From Corynebacterium efficiens YS-314 (GTDB lineage Bacteria > Actinomycetota > Actinomycetes > Mycobacteriales > Mycobacteriaceae): a DNA stretch of 64,000 bases. Under the pieces are notes generated by a model, which was not told the origin of the DNA, did not search any database, and saw nothing but the letters and a program-made list of their open reading frames with translations. The position numbers and the translations under genes are program-made. The stretch lies in contig NC_004369.1 of NCBI RefSeq assembly GCF_000011305.1, positions 806,001 through 870,000 of the forward strand, read 5' to 3'. Within the stretch, counting starts at the first letter, position 1. Every line of letters starts with the position of its first letter. Below, piece by piece: positions 16,805 through 26,926 of the stretch.

Positions 16805-18492
16805 GAAGAATGAAGGCCCTGACCGCAGCCATGACCGCAGCCCTCCTGGTGAGTGGCTGTTCCACCCTGCCGAGCAACACTGACCCGCAGGTGCTCCGAT
16901 CCTTCAACGCCGATGACCAGTCCGCGGAGGTGGCCGGTCCCACCCCGGGCGCGGACCCCGATATCCTGCTTCGTGGTTTCTTCAGCGCGGCCGCCTTCCC
17001 CGCGCAGCAGTACCAGGCATCGCGGGCGTATCTCACCGAGGAGGCGAACCGGAACTGGGATCCCACGGCCACCACCGTCGTGGTCGACCGCATCGACCTG
17101 AACACCCAGGCGGGGGCGACGGAGGATGAACGGCGTATCGTTATCCGCGGCACCCAGGTGGGCACCCTCGGCAGTGGTGGCGTCTACCGGCCGGAGAATT
17201 CCGAGCTGGTGGCCGAGATCGTCATGAGGCGGGTGGATAATGAATGGCGCATCGATGATCTACCCGACGGGGTGGTGCTGGAGCGCACCGAGATGCGTAA
17301 CCACTACACCCCCAAGAACGTCTACTTCTTCGATCCCTCCGGGCAGGTGCTGGTGGGGGACAGGCGGTGGATCCACAATGCGGTGCAGTCCCTCGACACC
17401 ACCCTGATGTCCCTGCTGGTTTCCGGGCCGTCGCAGTATCTGGCCCCCGGTGTGGTGCACCAGTTACCCTCGGGTGCCTCCTTCGTCGGTTTCTCCGACG
17501 GTGCCTATCAGTTCACCGGCCTCAGTTCGATGAATGAGGAGGAGCGTCTGAGTTTCGCCACCCAGGTGGTCTGGATGCTCGCCCACGCGGAGATCCCGGG
17601 CCCCTATGCGATCTTCGCGGATGGTTCCCCGCTGGTGGCGGATTTCCCGGTCCTGTCCATCGAGGATGTCGCGGAGTTCAACCCGGAGGCCTACACCAAT
17701 GCGGTCTCGACCCTGTTCTCCCTGCGTGACGGCGTGGTCTCCCGGGTGAGTTCGGGAACCGTGACACCCCTGACCGGGTTTCTGGGGTCCGGGGACATTG
17801 ATTCCGTGGCCATCTCCACCTCGGCGAATGTGGCCGCCGCGGTCCGGGGCAATGAATCCCCGAGGCTGTCGGTGGGTGCACCGGAAGGGTCCTACACCGA
17901 TGTGCTCACCGCGGACACCATCACCCGGCCCACCTTCGAGTATGCGGCCAATGCGCTGTGGGCGGTGGCCGACGGCGACACCCCGGTGCGGGTGACCAGG
18001 TCCTCCACCACCCGTGAACTGGTGCAGACCGAGGTGGAGATCACCCTGCCGGAGGGGGTGACCGGGGCGATCTCGGAATTCCAGTTGTCGCGTACCGGTG
18101 TGCGCGCGGCGATGATCATCGAGGGCCGGGTCTACATGGGGGTGGTCACCCGGCCGTCACCGGGTGAGCGTGGGGTGACCAACATCGTGGAGGTTGCGCC
18201 TGCGCTGCGGGAGACCGCCCTGAGTCTGGCGTGGCGACAGGACGGCTCCCTCCTGGTGGGCACGTCGATGCCGGAGCTGCCGATCTGGCGCGTGGAGATC
18301 GACGGCTCCGGCGCCAGTGCCCTGCCGAGCGGCAACATCAACGCCCCGGTGGTGTCCGTGGCCAGCTCCGCCTCCACGATCTATGCCACCGATGCCCATG
18401 CGCTGCTCCAGCTGCCGGCATCGGACAATACGATCTGGCGTGAGGTTCCCGGGCTGCTGGGTGTGCGTTCGGCCGCGGTGGTGGCCTACTGA
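16801..18492 (+). CDS. lpqB: MtrAB-associated lipoprotein LpqB
   Basis: 563 residues. Signal peptide with lipobox LVSGC; Cys20 would be lipidated and the protein held on the outer face of the plasma membrane. The N-terminal LpqB/GerMN-like region comprises residues to about 330 (features [16 protein letters not shown] and [12 protein letters not shown]), followed by a C-terminal propeller-like half. In mycobacteria LpqB binds the MtrB extracellular domain and modulates signalling. GTG 16801 overlaps the mtrB stop (GTGA); ATG 16810 is a possible alternative. Stop overlaps the ATG of the ComF-like gene, extending the operon. Confidence 0.95.
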   Translation: MRRMKALTAAMTAALLVSGCSTLPSNTDPQVLRSFNADDQSAEVAGPTPGADPDILLRGFFSAAAFPAQQYQASRAYLTEEANRNWDPTATTVVVDRIDLNTQAGATEDERRIVIRGTQVGTLGSGGVYRPENSELVAEIVMRRVDNEWRIDDLPDGVVLERTEMRNHYTPKNVYFFDPSGQVLVGDRRWIHNAVQSLDTTLMSLLVSGPSQYLAPGVVHQLPSGASFVGFSDGAYQFTGLSSMNEEERLSFATQVVWMLAHAEIPGPYAIFADGSPLVADFPVLSIEDVAEFNPEAYTNAVSTLFSLRDGVVSRVSSGTVTPLTGFLGSGDIDSVAISTSANVAAAVRGNESPRLSVGAPEGSYTDVLTADTITRPTFEYAANALWAVADGDTPVRVTRSSTTRELVQTEVEITLPEGVTGAISEFQLSRTGVRAAMIIEGRVYMGVVTRPSPGERGVTNIVEVAPALRETALSLAWRQDGSLLVGTSMPELPIWRVEIDGSGASALPSGNINAPVVSVASSASTIYATDAHALLQLPASDNTIWREVPGLLGVRSAAVVAY

Positions 18493-19082
18493 TGGAGCTG
18501 CTGCTCCCGGTGACCTGCGCGGGATGCGGTGCGCCGGGGTCGGTGTTGTGTCCAAGGTGCGGCACGGCGTGGCGGGCCACACCGCAGCGGGTGTCGGTGG
18601 ATGTGGATTTCCCGGTGTGGTCGTTGTCGCCGTACAACGGTCCGCACCGGTCGGTGCTCATCGCGATGAAGGAACGGGGACGGCGCGACGTGGTCGCGCA
18701 TGTGGGGGCGGTGATCCGGGCGTCGATAAGCCATCTGGTGGCCCGCGGGGAGGTCGAACACGACATCACCCTGGTGCCGGCCCCCACCCGGGAGCGTTCC
18801 CGACGCCGCCGCGGGGGCGATCCCGTCGAGCGGGTCTGCGCCACCACGCGCTTGTCGACGCACCCCTGTCTCCGCATCCCCTCCCGCACGCCCGATTCCG
18901 TGGGCCTCGGGGCGGAGGAGCGACGGCGCAGCATGCGGGTGGACCTGCTGCGTGTGCCACCTTCGCCGGTGCTGCTCATCGATGATGTGGTCACCACCGG
19001 TGCCACGCTGCAGGCTTCCGCGAACAGCCTCCGAACAGCAGGTGTGCTGGTGAGAGGTGCCCTGACCTACTGCCATGCATGA
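18492..19082 (+). CDS. ComF family phosphoribosyltransferase-like protein
   Basis: 196 residues. N-terminal zinc ribbon of two cysteine pairs (CAGC and CPRC within the first 23 residues) followed by a type I phosphoribosyltransferase fold ending in the PRPP motif VLLIDDVVTTGATL. ComF proteins support DNA uptake in competent bacteria, but actinobacterial homologues such as Rv3242c have no known transformation role. ATG overlaps the lpqB stop by one base, so it is translated with the mtr operon. The hpf gene begins 130 bases downstream with its own promoter region. Confidence 0.85.
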   Translation: MELLLPVTCAGCGAPGSVLCPRCGTAWRATPQRVSVDVDFPVWSLSPYNGPHRSVLIAMKERGRRDVVAHVGAVIRASISHLVARGEVEHDITLVPAPTRERSRRRRGGDPVERVCATTRLSTHPCLRIPSRTPDSVGLGAEERRRSMRVDLLRVPPSPVLLIDDVVTTGATLQASANSLRTAGVLVRGALTYCHA

Positions 19083-19211
19083 ATAAGGGGACCCTGTTGG
19101 CACGTTGGTTATGACCAGACGTACTATGAGAGGTGAAGTTGATCCCGTCATCACCGTGGAAGTAATCCCACTCACACGCAAGTGATGGCCACTACTGGGA
19201 GGAGAAGTAGC

Positions 19212-19889
19212 GTGACTACACCTGCTGACACCAACGACACCTTGAGCCCTGACACCCAGGTGAGCATCACAGGCCGAAACGTTGAGGTACCTGAGCACTT
19301 CGCTGAGCGAGTGCACAAGAAGCTGGCAAAGATTGAGCGCCTCGATCCGACCCTGACCTTCTTCCACGTGGAACTCCAGCACGAGCCGAACCCACGCCGT
19401 GCGGATGAGAGTAACCGTATCCAGATCACCGCCACCGGCAAGGGCCACATCGCCCGCGCCGAGGCGAAGGAGGACAGCTTCTACGCTGCTCTGGAGACCG
19501 CCCTGGCCAAGATGGAGCGCTCCCTGCGCAAGGTCAAGGCACGTCGTAGCATCTCCCGTTCCGGACACCGTGCCCCGCTGAGCACCGGTGAGGTCGGAGC
19601 CCAGCTCGTCGCCGAGTCCCAGGAGGCACGTGGTGCCGATGACCTGGGCAAGTACGATGTTGATCCGTACGCCGACAAGGTCGATGATGTGGTCCCCGGC
19701 CAGATCGTCCGCACCAAGGAGCACCCGGCCACCCCGATGAGCGTGGATGATGCCCTGTCCGAGATGGAACTCGTCGGACATGATTTCTACCTCTTCATCA
19801 ACGAGGAGACCCAGCAGCCGTCGGTGGTCTACCGTCGCCATGCCTTCGATTACGGCCTGATCTCCCTGGTCGCAACCGATGAATCATAG
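19212..19889 (+). CDS. hpf: Ribosome hibernation promoting factor, long form
   Basis: 225 residues from GTG 19212, which follows GGGAGGAG; an ATG 30 bases upstream is in frame but overlaps that site. N-terminal S30AE domain (VSITGRNVEVPEHFAERVHKK onward) binds the decoding and mRNA channel region of the 30S subunit; a linker follows and a C-terminal dimerisation domain ends SVVYRRHAFDYGLISLV. Long-form HPF alone joins two ribosomes into inactive 100S particles in stationary phase. A stable hairpin separates it from secA. Confidence 0.93.
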   Translation: MTTPADTNDTLSPDTQVSITGRNVEVPEHFAERVHKKLAKIERLDPTLTFFHVELQHEPNPRRADESNRIQITATGKGHIARAEAKEDSFYAALETALAKMERSLRKVKARRSISRSGHRAPLSTGEVGAQLVAESQEARGADDLGKYDVDPYADKVDDVVPGQIVRTKEHPATPMSVDDALSEMELVGHDFYLFINEETQQPSVVYRRHAFDYGLISLVATDES

Positions 19890-19907
19890 GTAAAACCCCC
19901 GCAAGAT

Positions 19908-19951
19908 CACAGCTACCCGCCACCCGCGAACCGTGGGTGGCGGGTACTGTG
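19908..19951. terminator. Stable hairpin between hpf and secA
   Basis: TACCCGCCACCC (19914-19925) pairs with GGGTGGCGGGTA (19935-19946), and CACAG/CTGTG extend the stem around one bulged base. No T-run follows. It is probably the hpf terminator. Confidence 0.6.
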
Positions 19952-19968
19952 TTCGTAGGAACCGTGCG

Positions 19969-19974
19969 TACAAT
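19969..19974 (+). promoter_or_regulatory. Probable -10 of secA
   Basis: TACAAT just after the hpf hairpin; transcription starting about 7 bases later would give a leader of roughly 45 bases before GTG 20026, which is preceded by AAGGA. Confidence 0.45.
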
Positions 19975-20025
19975 GTAGGTTCTCCATCGTAATTTCCGAA
20001 ATGCTATCAATAAGGACGACTGCTC

Positions 20026-22563
20026 GTGTTTGGATTGTCCAAGATGCTCCGCGTCGGCGAAGGCCGTGCCGTGAAGCGACTCCAGAAGATCGCTGACCAG
20101 GTCATCGCACTGGAAGACCAGTATGCCAACCTCACTGATGAGGAGCTCAAGGCCAAGACTGAGGAATTTAAGGACCGACTCGCCCAGGGGGAGACCCTCG
20201 ACGATATCTTCCTCGATGCCTTCGCCACCGCCCGTGAGGCCTCCTGGCGTGTGCTGGGACAGAAGCACTACAAGGTGCAGATCATGGGTGGCGCGGCCCT
20301 GCATTTCGGAAACGTCGCTGAGATGCGCACCGGTGAGGGCAAGACCCTGACCTGTGTGCTGCCCGCCTACCTCAATGCGCTCGAGGGCAAGGGTGTCCAC
20401 GTGGTCACGGTCAATGACTACCTGGCCAAGCGTGACGCCGAGTGGATGGGCCGTGTGCACCGCTGGCTGGGCCTGTCCGTCGGTGTCATCCTCTCCGAGC
20501 TCCGCCCCGCCGAGCGCAAGGTCGCCTATGACTGCGACATCACCTACGGCACCAACAATGAGCTGGGCTTTGACTACCTGCGCGACAACATGGCCCGTTC
20601 CCTCAACGACCTGGTGCAGCGTGGACACCACTACGCCATCGTCGATGAGGTTGACTCCATCCTCATCGATGAGGCCCGCACCCCGCTGATCATCTCCGGT
20701 CCCGTCGACGGCTCCTCCCAGTGGTACAACGTCTTCGCGCAGATCGTCCCCCAGCTGACCCGCGACATCCACTACGAGGTGGACCACCGCAAGAAGACCG
20801 TCGGCATCAAGGAGGAGGGTGTGGAGAAGGTCGAGGACCTGCTCGGCATCGAAAACCTCTACGCACCTGAGCACTCCCAGCTGGTCAGCTACCTTAACAA
20901 TGCCATCAAGGCCGAGGAGCTCTTCGAACGTGACAAGGACTACATCGTGCGCAACGGTGAGGTCATGATCGTCGACGGTTTCACCGGCCGTGTCCTGGCG
21001 GGTCGCCGCTACAACGAGGGCATGCACCAGGCCATCGAGGCCAAGGAGAAGGTGGAGATCAAAAACGAGAACCAGACTCTGGCCACCGTCACCCTCCAGA
21101 ACTACTTCCGCCTCTACGAGAAGCTGTCCGGCATGACCGGTACCGCCGAGACCGAGGCCGCCGAGCTGCACCAGATCTACAAACTCGACGTCATCCAGAT
21201 CCCCACCAACCGTGAGAACCAGCGCGATGACCTCACCGACCTGGTGTACAAGACCCAGGAGGCCAAGTTCGCGGCCGTCGTCGATGACATCGCCGAGCGT
21301 ATCGCCAACGGCCAGCCGGTCCTGGTCGGCACCGTGTCCGTGGAGCGCTCCGAGTACCTCTCGCAGCTGCTGACCCGTCGTGGCATCAAGCACAATGTGC
21401 TCAACGCCAAGCACCACGAGCAGGAGGCACAGATCGTCGCGCAGGCAGGTCTGCCCGGTGCAGTCACCGTGGCCACCAACATGGCCGGCCGTGGTACCGA
21501 CATCGTGCTCGGTGGCAACCCCGACATCCTTCTCGACATCAAGCTCCGCGAGCGTGGCCTCGACCCCTTTGAGGATGAGGAGGCCTACCAGGTTGCCTGG
21601 GAGGAGGAGCTGCCCAAGATGAAGCAGCGGTGTGAGGAACGCGCGGAGAAGGTCCGTGAGGCAGGCGGCCTCTACGTGCTGGGGACCGAACGCCATGAAT
21701 CCCGCCGCATCGACAACCAGCTGCGTGGTCGTGCCGGCCGTCAGGGTGACCCCGGAGCCACCCGCTTCTACCTCTCCATGCGTGATGATCTCATGGTCCG
21801 CTTCGTCGGCCCCACCATGGAGAACATGATGAACCGGCTGAACGTCCCCGATGATGTCCCCATCGAATCCAAGACCGTCACCAACTCCATCAAGGGCGCG
21901 CAGGCGCAGGTGGAGAACCAGAACTTCGAGATGCGCAAGAACGTCCTGAAGTACGACGAGGTGATGAACGAACAGCGCAAGGTCATCTACAGCGAGCGCC
22001 GCGAGATCCTCGAATCCTCCGACATCTCCCACTACATCAAGAACATGGTCGATGAGACCATCTCCGCCTATGTCGCCGCGGCCACCGCCAACGGTTACGT
22101 GGAGGACTGGGACCTGGACAAGCTCTGGAACGCGCTCGAGGCCCTGTACGGCCCGACCTTCACCTGGCAGTCGCTTGTCGACGGTTCCGAGTACGGCGCC
22201 CCCGGCGAGCTGTCCGCCGAGGACCTGCGCACCGCACTGCTCGAGGATGCCCGCGCAGAATACGCCAAGCTGGAGGAAGCCGTCACAGCCCTCGGCGGCG
22301 AGGCTCAGATGCGCAACATCGAACGCATGGTCCTCATGCCCGTCATCGACCAGAAATGGCGCGAACACCTCTACGAGATGGACTACCTCAAGGAGGGCAT
22401 CGGCCTGCGCGCCATGGCACAGCGCGACCCCCTGGTGGAATACCAGAAGGAAGGTGGCGACATGTTCAACGCCATGAAGGAAGCCATCAAGGAAGAAACC
22501 GTCCGCCAGCTGTTCCTGATGCGCAAGCAGTTCGTCAAACAGGACGAGGAAGCCAACGCCTAG
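20026..22563 (+). CDS. secA: Preprotein translocase ATPase SecA1
   Basis: 845 residues, GTG start. Motor of the Sec translocon. Walker A is [10 protein letters not shown] near 100-109 and Walker B is [16 protein letters not shown] near 206-221; the second nucleotide-binding fold includes [12 protein letters not shown] and [11 protein letters not shown]. The C-terminus ends [14 protein letters not shown] and lacks the cysteine-rich zinc tail of E. coli SecA, as in mycobacterial SecA1. The long antisense reading frame across this gene is a codon-bias artefact. Confidence 0.97.
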   Translation: MFGLSKMLRVGEGRAVKRLQKIADQVIALEDQYANLTDEELKAKTEEFKDRLAQGETLDDIFLDAFATAREASWRVLGQKHYKVQIMGGAALHFGNVAEMRTGEGKTLTCVLPAYLNALEGKGVHVVTVNDYLAKRDAEWMGRVHRWLGLSVGVILSELRPAERKVAYDCDITYGTNNELGFDYLRDNMARSLNDLVQRGHHYAIVDEVDSILIDEARTPLIISGPVDGSSQWYNVFAQIVPQLTRDIHYEVDHRKKTVGIKEEGVEKVEDLLGIENLYAPEHSQLVSYLNNAIKAEELFERDKDYIVRNGEVMIVDGFTGRVLAGRRYNEGMHQAIEAKEKVEIKNENQTLATVTLQNYFRLYEKLSGMTGTAETEAAELHQIYKLDVIQIPTNRENQRDDLTDLVYKTQEAKFAAVVDDIAERIANGQPVLVGTVSVERSEYLSQLLTRRGIKHNVLNAKHHEQEAQIVAQAGLPGAVTVATNMAGRGTDIVLGGNPDILLDIKLRERGLDPFEDEEAYQVAWEEELPKMKQRCEERAEKVREAGGLYVLGTERHESRRIDNQLRGRAGRQGDPGATRFYLSMRDDLMVRFVGPTMENMMNRLNVPDDVPIESKTVTNSIKGAQAQVENQNFEMRKNVLKYDEVMNEQRKVIYSERREILESSDISHYIKNMVDETISAYVAAATANGYVEDWDLDKLWNALEALYGPTFTWQSLVDGSEYGAPGELSAEDLRTALLEDARAEYAKLEEAVTALGGEAQMRNIERMVLMPVIDQKWREHLYEMDYLKEGIGLRAMAQRDPLVEYQKEGGDMFNAMKEAIKEETVRQLFLMRKQFVKQDEEANA

Positions 22564-22573
22564 GCATCCTGCC

Positions 22574-22954
22574 CTAGAGCACCCTGAAGCTCAGCATCCG
22601 CCACGTGCCGCCCGACTCCCCGAGCCGGGCGGCATAGGCCGTTATGGTGCCGGCATAACGCAGGCTGCCGAACGCCTCCGCCACCTGCTCATGCATCTGG
22701 ACATGACAGGAAATAAGCTTGACGACGCCCGCGTCCCCCGCCCTCTGCCGGGCGGTGATGTGGGAGCGCACCGAGGCGTCGAAACGCCGGTGGTTCAGCT
22801 GGGTGATCGGGCGCAGACCGAACAGGGAATCCAGCGCCACGCGGATCAGACCCGACACCTCCCTGGGTACGGGGGCTTTCGGCGGTGGGGGAGCAGGCAC
22901 CGGTTCCGGCACCAGATACATCAGATGGGTCAGACCCGGAATGGGATGAAGCAT
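22574..22954 (-). CDS. Rv3235 family protein (DUF6459)
   Basis: 126 residues from ATG 22954, chosen for AAGGAG 7 bases upstream. Proline-rich N-terminus (PEPVPAPPPPKAP) followed by a conserved domain with RPITQLNHRRFDASVRSHI and a C-terminal GTWRMLSFRVL strand. This matches the Rv3235 family that follows secA1 in mycobacteria and corynebacteria. It is convergent with secA with only about 10 bases between stops. Function unknown; proximity to secA is conserved but no mechanistic link is known to me. Confidence 0.8.
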   Translation of the reverse strand: MLHPIPGLTHLMYLVPEPVPAPPPPKAPVPREVSGLIRVALDSLFGLRPITQLNHRRFDASVRSHITARQRAGDAGVVKLISCHVQMHEQVAEAFGSLRYAGTITAYAARLGESGGTWRMLSFRVL

Positions 22955-23080
22955 GACAAAACTCCTTGGGACGAGACTTCCCAAGGCCTGAAACGACAAC
23001 CACCCCTGAACTGTGCGACAATCTTCGAGCACAGACTATGACTAATATGGCATGAGAATGACAAAAATGAAAGGGAAAAA

Positions 23081-23491
23081 GTGCGCGGACTGATTGTGGA
23101 TTACGCCGGAGTGCTCGACGGAGCAGATGAGGACCAGCGGCGGTGGAGGAATCTCCTCGCCGCAGCCAGGAAGAACGGGGTGGCTACCGCTGTGCTCAGC
23201 AACGATCCCGGGGGACTCGCGGCAGCACCCATCCGTGAACTCGAAACCCAGGGCGTGGTGGACAAGGTCCTGCTCTCGGGCGAGATCGGCGCGGAGAAGC
23301 CCGAAACCGAGGCCTTCCAGGCTGCCGCCGACGCGCTCGACCTCCCGCTGCGGGACTGCGTGCTTGTCGACGACTCCATCCTCAACGTCCGCGGCGCCGT
23401 CGAGAACGGCCTCGTGGGTGTCTACTACCAGCAGTTCGACCGCGCGGTCGTCGAGATCGTCGGTCTCTTCGGACTCGAAGGGGAATTCTAA
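23081..23491 (+). CDS. HAD-superfamily hydrolase-like protein
   Basis: 136 residues, GTG start after AAAGGG. Compact HAD fold with motif I near residues 7-13 (VDYAGVLDG: nucleophile Asp plus downstream Asp), motif II Ser in VLSND, motif III Lys in AEKPE and motif IV VDDS. No cap domain fits in this length, so the substrate may be a protein or large phosphoester, or activity may be broad. Only two bases separate its stop from the GTG of the next gene, so they form a pair. No specific substrate can be named. Confidence 0.85.
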   Translation: MRGLIVDYAGVLDGADEDQRRWRNLLAAARKNGVATAVLSNDPGGLAAAPIRELETQGVVDKVLLSGEIGAEKPETEAFQAAADALDLPLRDCVLVDDSILNVRGAVENGLVGVYYQQFDRAVVEIVGLFGLEGEF

Positions 23492-23493
23492 CC

Positions 23494-24000
23494 GTGCGCG
23501 TCTACATCCCGGCGACCTTCTGCACCCTGCGCGGACTCAACGAATCCGGTGTCATCACCGCCCGCTCAGGCTACGGCTTCGCCGTCACCCCGGCACTGCG
23601 GGAATACTACACCGAAGGCGATGACGAGGAGATCGCCCACGCGGCCTTCCAAGACGCAGCCGAGGCCTCCATCCGACTCCTGGCGGTCGGAGACGAGGAA
23701 CAGTTCCCCTACCGACGCGTCGTTGTCTCCGTCGATGTGGACGACAAGAACATCACCTTCGTCCCCGAGAACGGTGAATCCGTGGTGAAACTGACCCCCG
23801 CGCACATCAACCTCGTTGACGTCGCCGCCATCCACATCGACGTGGAAAGCTCCGAACCCGACACCAAGGCTGCCATCGAGGTCATCGACGCCTCCGACCT
23901 CGGTGACGAAGACGCCGAACTCACCGTCGGCGACGCCCAGGACAACTTCATGGCCTGGTACGACCCCGAGGAGCTGCCCTTCCTCGTGGAACTGCTCTAA
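23494..24000 (+). CDS. DUF6912 family protein
   Basis: 168 residues beginning MRVYIPATFCTLRGL, the signature start of a small actinobacterial family. The middle contains a conserved block FPYRRVVVSVDVDD; the C-terminal part is acidic and ends in [14 protein letters not shown]. No membrane segment or catalytic motif. Cotranscribed with the HAD gene two bases upstream and convergent with rsgA, whose stop overlaps its own by 4 bases. Function unknown. Confidence 0.8.
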   Translation: MRVYIPATFCTLRGLNESGVITARSGYGFAVTPALREYYTEGDDEEIAHAAFQDAAEASIRLLAVGDEEQFPYRRVVVSVDVDDKNITFVPENGESVVKLTPAHINLVDVAAIHIDVESSEPDTKAAIEVIDASDLGDEDAELTVGDAQDNFMAWYDPEELPFLVELL

Positions 24001-24986
24001 AGCTCCCAGGCGTCATTACTGCGCAGCGCCTCCAGGAGCGTGCGCACAGCCTCCACCCGCCGGGCAGAAGCACCCTCCAGCTGATCCAGGGCACACTCCG
24101 GATCGGCCGGCGGGCCCATATGCGTGCAACCACGCGGGCAGTCCTCAGCGGCGGCTGCCAGGTCCTCGAACACACCCACCACGGTGTCGGCATCGACATG
24201 CGCGAGACCGAAGGACCGGATACCCGGGGTGTCGATGATCCACCCGTTCTTCACCGGCAACGCCACCGACTGCGTCGAGGTGTGCCGTCCTTTACCCACA
24301 CCGGAGACCGTCCCGGTCTCGCGGTGGGCATCCGGAACCAGACGATTAACCAGCGTCGACTTACCCACACCCGAATGACCGATGAACGCGGTGATATGGC
24401 CTTCGACGACCTCCAGCACATCATCCAGGGGATCATCGATGCCACACACCACCACGGGCACCTCCAGAGCCTCGAACTCCGCGGCGAACTCACTGGGGTC
24501 CGCCAGATCCGACTTGGTCAGGCAGAGAATCGGCTGGATATTCCCCACGAATGCGGCAATCAGCGCACGCTCGACGAAACCAGCCCTCGGCGGGGGATCA
24601 GCCACCGCCGAGACGATCAACAGCTGATCGGCGTTGGCGACGACGATCCTCTCATAGGGGTCAGTGTCATCGGCGGTGCGGCGCAGCACGCTGGTGCGTT
24701 CCTCGAGGCGGACGATCCTGGCGAGGGTGCCCGGCTGACCGGAGGTGTCTCCGACGACAGCGACGCGGTCACCGACCTCGATGGGGGTGCGCCCCAGTTC
24801 CCGGGCCCGCATGGTGACGATGGCATCGGAGCGGCCATCCAGCACCACACCCCAGCGCCCGCGGTCTTTGGTCACAACCATGCCGACAAGCGCATCCTCG
24901 TGGGAGGGCCGGTCCTTGGTCCGTGGCCGTGTTCCCTTACTCGGGCGGATCCTCACATCGGATTCATCCCACTGCCGCCTAGCCAA
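23997..24986 (-). CDS. rsgA: Ribosome small subunit-dependent GTPase RsgA
   Basis: 329 residues from TTG 24986, which overlaps the aroA stop and follows GGGAGGAAA. An upstream in-frame start would lie further inside aroA. Circularly permuted GTPase: OB-fold N-terminus, then G4 (LTKSDLAD), G1 P-loop ([14 protein letters not shown]), G3 (DTPGIRSFG), and a zinc finger with [16 protein letters not shown]. RsgA checks late 30S assembly and releases RbfA. TTG plus overlap implies translational coupling to aroA. Confidence 0.93.
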   Translation of the reverse strand: MARRQWDESDVRIRPSKGTRPRTKDRPSHEDALVGMVVTKDRGRWGVVLDGRSDAIVTMRARELGRTPIEVGDRVAVVGDTSGQPGTLARIVRLEERTSVLRRTADDTDPYERIVVANADQLLIVSAVADPPPRAGFVERALIAAFVGNIQPILCLTKSDLADPSEFAAEFEALEVPVVVCGIDDPLDDVLEVVEGHITAFIGHSGVGKSTLVNRLVPDAHRETGTVSGVGKGRHTSTQSVALPVKNGWIIDTPGIRSFGLAHVDADTVVGVFEDLAAAAEDCPRGCTHMGPPADPECALDQLEGASARRVEAVRTLLEALRSNDAWEL

Positions 24987-26274
24987 CCATTTCCTCCCAG
25001 AGGGTCTCAAAACCGGGGAAGGTCTTCGAGGTGGTCTGGATGTCCTCGACTCCGACGTCCTTGATCACCAGACCGATGATGGCGCCTGCGGTGGCCATCC
25101 GGTGATCGGCGTAGGAGTGCCACACGCCACCGTGTAGTGGCGCAGGGGTGATGTGGAGACCGTCGTCAAGCTCCGTGCAGTTGCCGCCGAGACGGTTGAT
25201 CTCGGCAGTCAGTGCCTCCAGGCGGTTGGTCTCATGTCCACGCAGATGTGCGATGCCGGTGAGCCTGGATTCAGTGGTTGCCAGTGCAGCGAGGGCGGCG
25301 ACGGTGGGGGTGAGCTCACCGATATCGGACATATCCAGGTGGATGCCCTTCAGCTCCGCGGGGCCGGTGACCTCCAGATCGAAGGTGGCACCGTTGGAGA
25401 TGAACTCCACTGTGCACCCCATGTCCTCCAGGATGCTGCGGATCGAGTCACCGGGTTGGGTGGTGTCACGGGGCCAGTTCCTGACGGTGACGGTTCCGCG
25501 GGTGACCGCGGCTGCTGCCAGAAACGGGGTGGCGTTGGACAGATCCGGTTCGATGCGCCAGGTATGGCCGCGGATCTCACCCGGGTGGACTGTCCACTGG
25601 TTGGGGGTGACATCCACCCGGATGCCCACCTCCCGGAGCATGGCCACGGTCATCTCGATGTGGGGCATGCTGGGGAGCCTGCCACCGATGTGCCGGACCG
25701 TGACCCCGTTGACGAAACGGGGTGCGGACAGGAGTAACCCGGAGACGAACTGGGAGGAGGCGGATGCGTCGATCTCGACGACACCGCCCTCGGGGATACC
25801 GTCGGAGGTGACGGTGAAGGGGAGACGGTTGTTTTCCACCCGCACACCCAGTGTGCGCAGAGCATCAAGGATGCTGGTCATCGGGCGGATGCGGGCCTGT
25901 TCATCACCATCGAAGTGGACCGGCCCGTCGGCGAAGGCGGCCACCGGGGGGACAAAACGCATCACCGTGCCGGCGAGGCCGCAGTCGATGGAACCAGAGG
26001 ATAACTCGGCGGGTGGCTCCACGTGGTAGCGGTCGGGGGCCTCCTCGGTGATGGTCACCCCCATACTGCGCAGGGCATCCGCCATGAGGTCGGTGTCCCG
26101 GCTGCGCAGGACACCGTGGATGGTGGAGGGGCCAGCAGCGAGGGCGGCGAGGATGAGGGCGCGGTTGGTGATGGATTTGGAACCAGGGATGACCTGGGGC
26201 CACACAATCGGGGTGGTGGCTCGTGGAGCATCCCATACGGGCAGAGAAAGAGGCGTTTCGGTCACAGAGTCCAT
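24979..26274 (-). CDS. aroA: 3-phosphoshikimate 1-carboxyvinyltransferase (EPSP synthase)
   Basis: 431 residues from ATG 26274. Sixth step of the shikimate pathway: shikimate-3-phosphate plus PEP. Motifs: [17 protein letters not shown] near the N-terminus, [58 protein letters not shown] and SYADHRMA. The start is uncertain: on the minus strand TATTAT covers this ATG (26273-26278), and GTG 26265 lies exactly 7 bases after it, fitting a leaderless mRNA that begins [16 protein letters not shown]. The divergent SRAP gene uses an overlapping -10. rsgA overlaps the 3' end. Confidence 0.95.
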   Translation of the reverse strand: MDSVTETPLSLPVWDAPRATTPIVWPQVIPGSKSITNRALILAALAAGPSTIHGVLRSRDTDLMADALRSMGVTITEEAPDRYHVEPPAELSSGSIDCGLAGTVMRFVPPVAAFADGPVHFDGDEQARIRPMTSILDALRTLGVRVENNRLPFTVTSDGIPEGGVVEIDASASSQFVSGLLLSAPRFVNGVTVRHIGGRLPSMPHIEMTVAMLREVGIRVDVTPNQWTVHPGEIRGHTWRIEPDLSNATPFLAAAAVTRGTVTVRNWPRDTTQPGDSIRSILEDMGCTVEFISNGATFDLEVTGPAELKGIHLDMSDIGELTPTVAALAALATTESRLTGIAHLRGHETNRLEALTAEINRLGGNCTELDDGLHITPAPLHGGVWHSYADHRMATAGAIIGLVIKDVGVEDIQTTSKTFPGFETLWEEMVG

Positions 26275-26278
26275 AATA
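26272..26278. promoter_or_regulatory. Overlapping divergent -10 elements of aroA and the SRAP gene
   Basis: CATAAT (26272-26277, plus) lies 7 bases before ATG 26285 of the SRAP gene. TATTAT on the minus strand (26273-26278) lies 7 bases before GTG 26265 of aroA. If both are used, RNA polymerase cannot occupy both at once and both mRNAs would be leaderless. Confidence 0.45.
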
Positions 26279-26284
26279 GGGGGT

Positions 26285-26926
26285 ATGTGCGGAAGATTCG
26301 CTTTGTTCACCACCGGTGAGGCCCTGATCGATGCTGCTACCCGGGTGGTCGGGAGACGGGTTGATGCCCCGCAGGGCACACCGGGACCCAGATATAATGT
26401 CGCGCCCACCCAGATGGTGCCGATCGTGCGTCTCGGTGCCACGGCTCAACTGGATCCGGCCAGGTGGGGTCTGTTGCCTGAGTGGAAGAAGGATGACTCG
26501 GGGCCACCCCTGTTCAATGCCCGGGCGGAGACCGTCGCGGAGAAGCCCTCCTTCCGACATGCCTTCAAGGGGCAGCGGTGTGTGATCCCGATGGACGGGT
26601 ACTACGAGTGGCATGAGAAGAAACCCCATTTTGTGTCGCTGGGTGACGGGTTGATGTGGGCTGCGGGCTTGTGGGCCACGGGTCTCAACCAGTTGTCGGC
26701 GACGATGGTGACCACCGATTCGGTGGAGCCGGTGGCGTGGTTGCACAACCGCCTGCCCCGTTTCCTCACCGAGGATGAGATCACCCCGTGGTTGACGGGC
26801 ACACCTGAGGAGGCACGGGAGCTGCTGCATCCCACCTCCACGGACTGGGTGGAGAGGTTGAGCGTGCGGGAGGTCTCCCGGGACGTGGGGAACGTGCGCA
26901 ACGATCACGCCGGGCTGCTGGACTAG
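26285..26926 (+). CDS. SOS response-associated peptidase family protein (SRAP/HMCES)
   Basis: 213 residues, ATG chosen because the catalytic Cys2 must follow the initiator Met (MCGRFALFT). Other family residues: Asn in YNVAPTQ, Glu in YYEWHEK and His in the C-terminal region. SRAP proteins form a thiazolidine crosslink with abasic sites in single-stranded DNA and protect them. No ribosome-binding site; a CATAAT -10 lies 7 bases upstream. Divergent from aroA and convergent with the DUF222-HNH gene, whose stop overlaps its own. Confidence 0.92.
   Translation: MCGRFALFTTGEALIDAATRVVGRRVDAPQGTPGPRYNVAPTQMVPIVRLGATAQLDPARWGLLPEWKKDDSGPPLFNARAETVAEKPSFRHAFKGQRCVIPMDGYYEWHEKKPHFVSLGDGLMWAAGLWATGLNQLSATMVTTDSVEPVAWLHNRLPRFLTEDEITPWLTGTPEEARELLHPTSTDWVERLSVREVSRDVGNVRNDHAGLLD

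Noticed and set aside
19798..22368. An 856-codon open frame on the strand opposite secA
   Set aside because: Lies wholly antisense to a perfect secA gene; high-GC codon usage leaves the complementary frame open. No start signal or family resemblance.
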